A stretch of 8,209 nucleotides of DNA from an uncultured Candidatus Saccharibacteria bacterium (GTDB lineage: Bacteria; Patescibacteria; Saccharimonadia; Saccharimonadales; UBA4665). The notes under the pieces are model-generated. The model was not told where the DNA came from, searched no databases, and saw nothing but the letters and a program-made list of their open reading frames with translations. Positions 1 to 8,209 of the stretch are shown in pieces; within the stretch, counting starts at the first letter, position 1, and each line of letters opens with the position of its first letter. Location of the stretch: NCBI GenBank assembly GCA_903925195.1, contig CAIYEO010000089.1:1-8209 (forward strand). Reading direction: 5' to 3'. Both the position numbers and the translations under genes were made by a program.

Positions 1-20
1 TACCTTAAACGTATACAATC

Positions 21-49
21 AGAAGTTTATTAGTATTATCTAAACTTTT
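21..49. repeat. inverted repeat (AAGTTTA / TAAACTT arms) in the leader
   Basis: Arms 23-29 and 41-47 are perfectly complementary over 7 bp around an 11-nt loop. One G-T wobble plus an A-T pair extends the stem to 9 bp (21-29 with 41-49). The stem is nearly all A-T, so it would be a poor intrinsic terminator. An operator-like site is possible because a -10-like TATTAT lies in the loop. Function is not established. Confidence 0.4.
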
Positions 50-54
50 GTTAA

Positions 55-60
55 TATAAA
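55..60 (+). promoter_or_regulatory. candidate -10 box for the desulfurase-mnmA unit
   Basis: TATAAA matches the sigma70 -10 consensus at 5 of 6 positions and ends 14 nt before the ATG. That is the same arrangement as the better promoters before alaS and the FtsA-like gene, and it would give a very short leader. There is no good -35 hexamer 16-18 bp upstream and the region is AT-rich, so chance is a real alternative. TATTAT at 34-39 is a competing choice. Confidence 0.3.
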
Positions 61-74
61 TTTAAGCCTAAATT

Positions 75-1226
75 ATGAAAAAAACTATTTATTTAGATTA
101 TGCTGCAGCAACTCCAACCGATGAAGCTGTTGTTAAGGCAATGATTCCATTCTTTAATGATCTTTTTTTTAATCCATCTGCAACATATTCTCCAGCCTTA
201 GAAGTAAAGCGAGCATTAACCGAAGCTCGTAAAAAAATTAGTTTCCACTTAGGTGCAAAACCCGAAGAAATAATTTTTACAGCTGGTGGCAGTGAAGCCA
301 ATAATCTAGCTATTCACGGCATAATGACAAACTATTCAGGAAAGAACTTAGTTGTTAGCTCGATCGAGCACGATTCTGTTTTAGAAGTAGCTAAGAATTA
401 TTATTACAAAGAAGCTCCAGTAGACCACAGTGGCTTAGTTGTAATAGATAGTTTGTTTGAACTAGTGGATGACGAAACAGTTCTAATCTCAGTCATGCAG
501 GCCAATAATGAAGTCGGAACAATCCAACCCATTAATGAAATCTCTAAAAGAATTAATTCTATCAGGCATGAGAGATTAGAATCAGGGAATTTAACTCCAT
601 TACTACTTCATAGTGATGCCGCACAAGCTGCTAATTATTTAGACCTTCATCATTCAAAGCTTGGCGTAGATCTAATGTCATTAAATGGCGGTAAAATATA
701 CGGTCCAAAGCAAACTGGAATTTTATTCGTTAAGTCAGGAGTAAAATTGAAGCCTTTAATTTCAGGTGGTGGACAAGAGAGCAATCTACGAAGTGGAACC
801 GAGAATGTTGCAGGTTGCATAGGACTTGCATGTGCTTTAGAAATAGCTCAGGAAAATAGAAAAGCTGAGTACACGCGATTATCTACGATCCAACAAAACG
901 GGTTTAGCTTAATAAAAGATAAATTACCAAATGCTGTTATTAATGGCAGTATCAAAAAAAGACTACCTAATAATCTACACATAACATTGCCTGATATAGA
1001 TAATGAAAAACTATTATTTCTATTAGATTCGGCTGGTGTCTATTGCTCAGCTGGTTCAGCTTGTAGTGCAAGTTCCCAAAAACCATCTCACGTTTTAGGA
1101 GCAATGGGAATTAGCGATCAGGATGCTAGAAACAGTATTCGAATCACTATTGGAAGACAAACAACCCAGTCAGATATGGAAAGAGCCATAGACCTAATAA
1201 CTGAAATTATTACGGAAAAATTTTAA
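75..1226 (+). CDS. cysteine desulfurase, class I (IscS/NifS type, PLP-dependent)
   Basis: Removes sulfur from L-cysteine to give alanine and an enzyme-bound persulfide for sulfur delivery. At 383 aa it is full length for fold-type I NifS/IscS enzymes. Visible motifs are the N-terminal YLDYAAATP, GGSEANNLA (71-79), the cofactor-stacking His in SSIEHDS (H99), SDAAQ (D181, Q184), the Schiff-base lysine K207 in NGGKIYGPK, RSGTEN (239-244), and the catalytic loop CSAGSACSAS with C330 as the persulfide cysteine; C324 is an extra Cys. The usual SGHK before the PLP lysine is NGGK here. mnmA starts 2 nt after the stop, and no scaffold gene (iscU/sufU) is beside it, so a role in tRNA thiolation, like Bacillus YrvO, is the best inference. 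It may also serve Fe-S assembly. No symbol is given because IscS, NifS and YrvO cannot be separated from sequence alone. The ATG start fits the usual family N-terminus; no Shine-Dalgarno is seen. Confidence 0.95.
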   Translation: MKKTIYLDYAAATPTDEAVVKAMIPFFNDLFFNPSATYSPALEVKRALTEARKKISFHLGAKPEEIIFTAGGSEANNLAIHGIMTNYSGKNLVVSSIEHDSVLEVAKNYYYKEAPVDHSGLVVIDSLFELVDDETVLISVMQANNEVGTIQPINEISKRINSIRHERLESGNLTPLLLHSDAAQAANYLDLHHSKLGVDLMSLNGGKIYGPKQTGILFVKSGVKLKPLISGGGQESNLRSGTENVAGCIGLACALEIAQENRKAEYTRLSTIQQNGFSLIKDKLPNAVINGSIKKRLPNNLHITLPDIDNEKLLFLLDSAGVYCSAGSACSASSQKPSHVLGAMGISDQDARNSIRITIGRQTTQSDMERAIDLITEIITEKF

Positions 1227-1228
1227 CC

Positions 1229-2275
1229 ATGACAAAAAAAGTTTATGTTGGTATGTCAGGAGGAGTAGATAGTTCTGTTACGGCTGCTCTTTTAAAACAG
1301 CAAGGTTATTTAGTGACTGGTGTCTATATGAAGAATTGGAGTCAAGATTTGCCAGGTCACCACTGTACGTGGGAAGAGGACTATACTGACGCTAAAAAAG
1401 TTGCTACTCAGCTAGATATCCCATTTAAGCTTTATGATTTCGAGAAAGAATATCGGTCCCTGGTAGTAGACTATATGGTCGCTGAATATGAGGCTGGGCG
1501 AACACCTAATCCAGACATTATGTGTAACCAAGAGATTAAATTTAAACTATTTTTGGATACTGCACTGGCTGACGGTGCCGATATGATCGCAACTGGTCAT
1601 TATTCAAGAATTTCTGATGGTCAATTGCTTAGCGGATTAGATAAAAATAAAGATCAGAGTTATTTCTTGTACCGAGTCACTGAAAAATCATTACAAAAAA
1701 GTATAATGCCAATCGGTGAGCTTGAAAAACCTAAGGTTAGACAAATCGCCAAAGATCTACACCTAAGTACTGCTAGTAAAAAAGATTCTCAGGGAATTTG
1801 TTTCGTAGGCAAGGTTGGCATCAAAGAGTTTTTGGAGTCTGAGATAGGTCCGCAAAAACCTGGCAATATCGTAGACCAAAATGGAAAAACTATTGGCTCT
1901 CATGAAGGATCTATTTATTACACAATTGGCCAAAGACACGGCTTAAATGTTGGCGGTGGTTTGCCTTATTATGTGACCTCTAAAGACATGAAGAAAAATG
2001 AAGTTTATGTTACTACCGATTTAGATTCAAAGAGTCTATGGAACAAAACCTTAGAACTTACAGATATTCACTGGATAAATTTGCCACCCCAAAAAAATGC
2101 TAAGTATAGGGTTAGAACTAGATATAGGGCTGATCTTATTGATATAGATAGTTTTGAACTTACCAATGACCTGCTTAAGATTAATCTAAAAGATGAAGTA
2201 AGAGCAGTCACGCCTGGGCAATCGGCTGTTATTTATGAAAACGATAGAGTTGTCGGTGGTGGCATAGTAATCTGA
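1229..2275 (+). CDS. mnmA: tRNA-specific 2-thiouridylase MnmA (TrmU)
   Basis: Adenylates U34 of tRNA-Lys, -Glu and -Gln in the cytoplasm and replaces the 2-oxygen with sulfur to make s2U34. The 348 aa are about family length. Residues 10-16 (SGGVDSS) are the PP-loop that binds ATP. The catalytic cysteine C99 lies in NPDIMCNQEIKF and the partner cysteine C191 in GICFVG. ATGHYSR (121-127) and KDQSYFLY (141-148) are further signatures, and the C-terminal beta-barrel ends with PGQSAVIYENDRVVGGG. It starts 2 nt after the desulfurase stop, so the two are surely co-transcribed and the desulfurase is the likely sulfur donor. Only a weak GGA lies upstream, so initiation is probably by coupling. The TGA stop overlaps the extended -10 of the next promoter. 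Confidence 0.97.
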   Translation: MTKKVYVGMSGGVDSSVTAALLKQQGYLVTGVYMKNWSQDLPGHHCTWEEDYTDAKKVATQLDIPFKLYDFEKEYRSLVVDYMVAEYEAGRTPNPDIMCNQEIKFKLFLDTALADGADMIATGHYSRISDGQLLSGLDKNKDQSYFLYRVTEKSLQKSIMPIGELEKPKVRQIAKDLHLSTASKKDSQGICFVGKVGIKEFLESEIGPQKPGNIVDQNGKTIGSHEGSIYYTIGQRHGLNVGGGLPYYVTSKDMKKNEVYVTTDLDSKSLWNKTLELTDIHWINLPPQKNAKYRVRTRYRADLIDIDSFELTNDLLKINLKDEVRAVTPGQSAVIYENDRVVGGGIVI

Positions 2276-5200
2276 TACAATAAAGTATATAAAAGTTATG
2301 ACTGCACAAGAAATTAGAAAAGCCTATATTAAGTTTTTTCAGGATAAGAATCATGCTGTTATTAATAGAGCAAGATTAGTTCCTGAAAATGATCCAACCA
2401 CATTATTCACCGGTAGTGGAATGCAACCTCTTTTGCCATATTTATTAGGCGAGTCACATCCCGATGGCAGTAGATTAGTTGATTCGCAAACTTGCTTAAG
2501 AGCTCAAGACATAGAAGAAGTTGGAGATAATCGACATACTACTTTCTTTGAAATGCTAGGTAACTGGTCATTGGGGGATTACTTCAAGCAAGAACAGATT
2601 AACTGGTTTTTTGAATTTATTACTAGTGTAGTAGGACTTGATCCAAATCGAATCTTTGTAACCTGCTATAGCGGAGATGAAGAGTTATCTATTCCTAAAG
2701 ATATTGATAGTCAATCAGTATGGACGCAAATATTTGAATCCAAGGGAATTGATGCCAAAACTGTTGAGATTGGTAGTGAAGAAAACGGTTATTTAAAGGG
2801 TGAACAGGGCGGAAGGATATTCTTCTATAAAGATAAAAATTGGTGGTGCAGAGCCGGTTCTGCAGATAAAATGCCAGTTGGTGAACCCGGTGGTCCCGAC
2901 ACAGAAATGTTCTATCTTTATCCTCAAATAAAACATGACACAAAATATGGTAGTCTATGTCATCCTAATTGTGATTGTGGAAGATATATTGAACTCGGTA
3001 ATAGTGTATTCATGGAATATAAGAAAACTGAAAAAGGATTCGACAAGCTACCGAAACGGAATGTAGATTATGGGGGAGGACTAGAAAGAATTGCTGCTGC
3101 TTCACTTGATGACGCTGATGTATTTAAGATATCTCTATTACTTCCAATAGTGCAAAAGCTTGAGAGTATATCTCATAAGAAATACGATCAATACACTAAT
3201 AATATGCGTGTCATTGCAGATCATCTTAGAGGTGCTGTTTTTCTAGCAGTTGATGGAATTGTACCTAGCAATAAGGAACAAGGATACGTTATGCGTAGAC
3301 TTCTTAGACGCGCTATCCGCTTTGCATTTGAGCTTGGTATCGAGCAGAACTTCCTGCAAGATATAGTCCCAGTGATTACTAGCATATATGAACCAGATTT
3401 TCCAGAAGTTAGTAGCCAAAAAGACCAACTAACTGAAATCTTGCTAAAGGAAGAAAAAGTCTTCAGACAAACACTCAGAAAAGGAGTTCGTGAACTACAG
3501 AAAATGGCAGACAAAGGACAATTGAGTGGATCAGATATCTTTACTCTTTATGATACTTATGGGTTCCCCTCAGAGCTTAGTGTCGAGGAAGCCCTGATAC
3601 AGAACTATGAACTTAGTAAAAACTGGCAAAACGAATTTGACGATAAGATGTCGGAACAAAGACAGCGAAGTCAGACTGCTACTAAAGGTACCTTTAAAGG
3701 AGGACTAGGTGGTCAAACTCTGCAACACAAGAAGTATCATACTGCGACACATCTTATGTATCAGGCGCTAAGAGATGTACTCGGAGATCATGTGATTCAA
3801 CATGGCAGTAATATAACCGAAGAAAGATTACGTTTCGACTTTTCTCACTCAGAAAAAATGACACCAGATCAAATCAAACAAGTCGAAGATATCGTTAATC
3901 AGCAGATTAATAAAGATTTAGTTGTTACCTTTGAGGAACATCCAACAAAAGAAGCGCAAGAAGACCTGCATGTTCTAGGGGCTTTTGGGGATAGATATGG
4001 AGATGTAGTCAAAGTTTATAGGATGCAAGAAAAAAATGCAGATAAGCCTTTTAGCTTAGAAATATGCGGAGGACCTCACGTTGATCACACTGCATCTTTA
4101 GTAGAAGGCGGAAAAAGTTTTAAAATCTTAAAAGAAGAATCTTCATCATCTGGTATCCGAAGAATAAAAGCAGTTTTAAGTTAGGTTAACATCTTTTGCA
4201 AAAAGAGGTATAATTGTTATTAGATTATGCTTAACAAAATAAAGAATATTAGTAAAAAGACTTTAAGATCTCAAAAAGAAGATTCACAATATTTGGTAGC
4301 TCTAGATATTGGAACTGAATTTGTGAAGGTTTTGATTGCTCGAGTCGGCAAGGATAATACTGAAATCATAGGTGTTGGTAGGGCTCATCAATCACTTAGT
4401 GATATGCAAGCTGGAGCAATATCCGACATTACTAGTGTAGTTGAGAACTGCGACAAAGCACTAGGTGAAGCTGAAAGGCAGGCCGGTCTTAGCGTAAGAA
4501 GCGCTGTTATTGGAATAGCTGGTGAACTAGTAAAAGGCACCACTATCACCGTCAAGGTTAAAAGAAACAATCCTACTAAGCCTATAGATGTTGATGAAAT
4601 CGAAAAGATAATTAGGTTAGTCCAACAAAAAGCTCAGGATAAAGCCAAGCAGCAACTTAGTTGGGAACTAGGCGGAAAAGACATTGAAGTTAGACTTGTA
4701 AATAGTGCTTTAGTTGGCATAGATATTGACGGCTATCCAGTCACTAATCCTGTAGGTTTCCAGGGCAAAGATGTGGTTATTCAATTATTTGCAGCTTTTG
4801 CGCCAATGATTCATATTGGAGCAATTGAACGCACAGCTCAACAGCTAGACCTAGATCTTTTAGCGGTTGCCGCCGAGCCTTTTGCAGTCTCTAGATCAGT
4901 TATTGGTGATGACCCTAACGCTAGTATGAGTGCAATACTTATGGATGTAGGCGGTGGAACAACAGATATTGCAGTGATTAATGACGGTGGTGTTCAGGGT
5001 ACTAAGATGTTTGGCATAGGCGGTAGAGCATACACTAAAGCCGTCGAAAAAGAACTGGCAGTAGATTTTATAGAAGCTGAAAAATTAAAGTTAGGACTTG
5101 CAACTAATCAGACGCCATCACAAAAAATACCTTCCGTCGAAACTGCCCTTAAGAAAACACTAGATGTTTGGATTAGCGGTGTCGAACTTGCATTAAGTGA

Positions 5201-8200
5201 ATTTCCTAAGCTTGACCATCTTCCTAATAGAATCTTTCTATGTGGCGGTGGCTCTTCGTTGGACATGCTAATGGAAGAACTTGAGAAAACAAAATGGTAC
5301 AGGCAATTACCTTTTACAAAACAACCAACTGTTCAGTATATAAAGCCTTCACAAGTTGTGGGTATTGTTGACAAAACCGGTCAAGTAAACGACCATACAT
5401 ATATAACTGCTCTTGGTTTAATCAGAGTCGGATTAGACACTCTTGCGCAAACAAACAATACCGAGACAAGTTCAATACGAGAAAGATTAGATAGGATATT
5501 AAGAACATGAGTGACATAAAAGATACAATATATATTGATGTAGACGAAGACATTACTGGCATAATTGACAAAGTTCAAGGAAGCTCAAAAAAAGTAGTGG
5601 CTTTAGTCTTGCCAAAGAGAGCCAGTGTTTTTCAGAGTGTCGTAAACCTTAAGCTTCTCAAAAGAGCTTCAGAAAAAAATTCCAAAAATATCGTTCTTAT
5701 TACAAGCGAATCTAGTCTTTTACCAATAGCAGGAATGGTTGGTGTTCATGTTGCTAAAACCTTGCAGTCTAAACCTATGATTCCAAGTCATCCTAATGGG
5801 CCTCTTGGCTCAGAGTCAGATGATAATCTGGATATGGATGAAGCAGAGGAATTAGATTTATCTGAATCTAAAGATGTTCCAGTTGGAGATCTTGCTGAGT
5901 CAACTGGCTCAGAAATACCAATTAATACCCGCAAACCAGATGACATAGATGAAACCATAGATATTGCTGATGATACTCTCATTGACGATGCAACTGGTAG
6001 TAGTGACAAAAAATCTAAGAAATCTAAAAAAGATAAAAAGAATAAGAATCTTAAAGTTCCTAACTTTAACAAATTTAGAAAAATACTTGTTTTTGGTGGT
6101 TTGGGCTTAGTTGCTCTGATAGTCCTGTTCTTCATCTTCGGCAGCACGTTTAATAAGGCAACTGTAAATATTTCTACTCAGACTACTCCAGTTAAGGTTA
6201 ATCTTACCTTCAACCTAGACACTGGTGCCAAAACAATCAATACCGCAAACTCGACAGTTCCAGCTGTTTCCCAGTCTAGTTCAAAGAGTTCATCGCAGTC
6301 AGTTCCGACTACTGGGCAACAGAATAACGGAAATAAGGCAACTGGCACTATCACTATAAGCGCCCCCTGTGCTGGGATTAGCTACCCAACCGTAGCAGCT
6401 GGTACCGGAATATCTTCGGGTGGAATAATTTTCATAACTCAAACAGGCGTCTCATTAAAGACACCAGCTGGTGATCCAAATGCCTGTAAGGTTAAGGGCG
6501 ATGTCGCTGTAACTGCACAAAACGGTGGCGTTAACGGAAATCTTGCAAGTGGCTCAACTTTCTCAATAGCTGGATCGGCTTATGTCGGCTTTACTGGTAG
6601 TAATGGAAGTACTTTTACTGGTGGAACAGATAATATGGTCAATATTGTTTCTCAAACAGACATAAATAATGCGAGCCAAAAAATCAGTACAATTGACACC
6701 AGTTCTGTTAAGAAAGCTTTAGAAAACCAATTAACTCAAGCTGGTCTCGTACCGATAGAAGGAACATTTAATGCAGGTACTCCAACCACGACGGCTGCAC
6801 CAACTCTTGGTTCTCAGGGCAACAACGTAACAGTTACTGAAGTCATTCCATATACTATGTTAGGAGTTCAGAAAAATTATTTAAATACTCTAGTTACCGC
6901 AAGTGTTAATAAGCAAATCAATACTTCGCAGCAGTCTATATTAGATAATGGAATTTCTAGCGCTCAATATACAGTGTTACAAGGTAATGCCACTACAGCC
7001 CAGGTGAATATGCAGGATACAGCTTTAGTCGGAACGACTCTAGATGTTGCTACAATAAAAGGCCAGATTGTTGGCAAAAAGAGTGGTGATGTTGAGTCAA
7101 CCATAAAAGCATACCCGGGTGTTAATACTGTGACAGTTAAATTCTTCCCATCATGGGTAAATTCAATTCCATCAAATCAGAAGAAGATCACAATTAATAT
7201 CTCTAAGTCTTAATCTACTCATGGCCGATAATCTTACAATATATTTAGCACTTGATGTTGGAGATAAGAGGATTGGGGTAGCAATCGCTAACAGTATTGC
7301 TAGAATAGCCAGTCCGTTGATTACGCTCACGGTAGACGATAATATAATCGGTCAGATTAAAAAACTCATTTTGGATAATCAGGCAAATATTTTAGTTTTA
7401 GGCCTGCCAAGAGGACTAGATAGCAAAGAAACAGAACAAACTACCAAAACTAGACATTTCTTTGAGTTATTAAAAAAAGAAGTTAATATACCGATGTATT
7501 TCATAGATGAAGCTGGAACTTCCGTTAAAGCTAAAGAAGAACTAGCTCAACGAAAAAAACCATATCAAAAATCTGATGTAGATTCGTTGGCAGCTAGTTA
7601 TATACTGGAGGATTATTTACGTGGCATTAATTAAGAATAGATATAGCTTAAAAAAGAAGTATAAAAGGACTTCTTGGCTGGGTATGAGTTTAATACTACT
7701 TACTTTTATTCTAATAATAGCTGTTGTCGTTGTGAGATATCAGTACGAACAAGGCCTTAAGCCTGTCAGTAGTTCATCTCAGACAATATTAGTGACAATA
7801 CCTAAAGGATCTTCACTAACTCAGATTGCCAATATTCTAAAAACCAACAACTTAATCCGAAGTACAATGGTTTTTAAGGAATATGTAGATAGTCAGAACC
7901 TAAGAGCAAGTCTAGAAGCAGGCACCTATGCACTATCTCCTAATCAGGATGTTAAAAGTATTGTGTCTATTTTGACTCATGGTAAAGTTGCATCAAAACT
8001 AGTAACGATAATACCTGGAGAAAGCTTAGTGCAGACTAAAAATACTTTAATCAATAATGGCTTTACTCCGTCTTCGGTAGATAGTTCTATGAATGTGTCG
8101 CTTTATTCCGATATGCCAGTATTGACATATGTCCCTAAGGGCCAGGGTCTTGATGGATTAATCTTTCCTGATTCATATCAAAAGATTAATAGCACTGATC

Positions 8201-8209
8201 CATCAACAA

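Larger units (their letters stand above)
1..74. other. AT-rich intergenic leader before the cysteine desulfurase gene
   Basis: No open reading frame or RNA gene is recognisable in these first 74 bases. They hold a 9-bp imperfect inverted repeat (21-49) and several -10-like hexamers: TACAAT at 14-19, TATTAT at 34-39 and TATAAA at 55-60. None has a convincing -35 box at the right distance. No Shine-Dalgarno sequence precedes the ATG at 75. The upstream neighbour lies outside the window, so this may be a true promoter region or the tail of a longer spacer. Confidence 0.6.

Overview
This AT-rich window reads entirely on the + strand: six complete genes and one gene cut off by the window end, with almost no intergenic space. 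It most resembles a Candidate Phyla Radiation (Patescibacteria) genome, probably Saccharibacteria (TM7). The evidence is the unusually short AlaRS lacking its C-terminal domain, an FtsA-like ATPase next to a bitopic baseplate-J-like membrane protein, compact packing, and family members whose usual motif residues are replaced. The lineage is inferred from protein character, not from a marker search. TGA occurs as a stop for two genes and never in frame, which argues against the TGA=Gly code of Gracilibacteria/Absconditabacteria.

Layout: (1) 1-74 is an AT-rich non-coding leader with a short inverted repeat and weak promoter-like elements. (2) 75-2275 is a sulfur-transfer/tRNA-thiolation pair, a cysteine desulfurase followed 2 nt later by mnmA. 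The desulfurase probably supplies the persulfide that MnmA uses for 2-thiouridine at tRNA U34. (3) 2298-4184 is alaS, preceded by an extended -10 that reuses the mnmA stop codon. (4) 4227-8209 is an envelope/DNA cluster: FtsA/PilM-family ATPase, single-pass membrane protein (4-nt ATGA overlap), ruvX (7-nt gap) and mltG (14-nt overlap, truncated by the window). A good sigma70-type promoter, TTAACA-N17-TATAAT, sits just before this cluster.

The order desulfurase-mnmA ... alaS ... ruvX ... mltG matches the skeleton of the Bacillus subtilis yrvO-mnmA ... alaS-yrzL-yrrK-yrzB-yrrL region. Here the ATPase/membrane-protein pair lies between alaS and ruvX, where Bacillus has the small gene yrzL. That pair is the least understood part of the window: a cytoplasmic actin-like ATPase translationally coupled to a protein with a cytosolic alpha/beta domain, a charged linker, one membrane helix and an extracytoplasmic domain, beside a peptidoglycan-cleaving enzyme. 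No RNA genes, mobile elements, CRISPR arrays or GC-rich terminators were seen.
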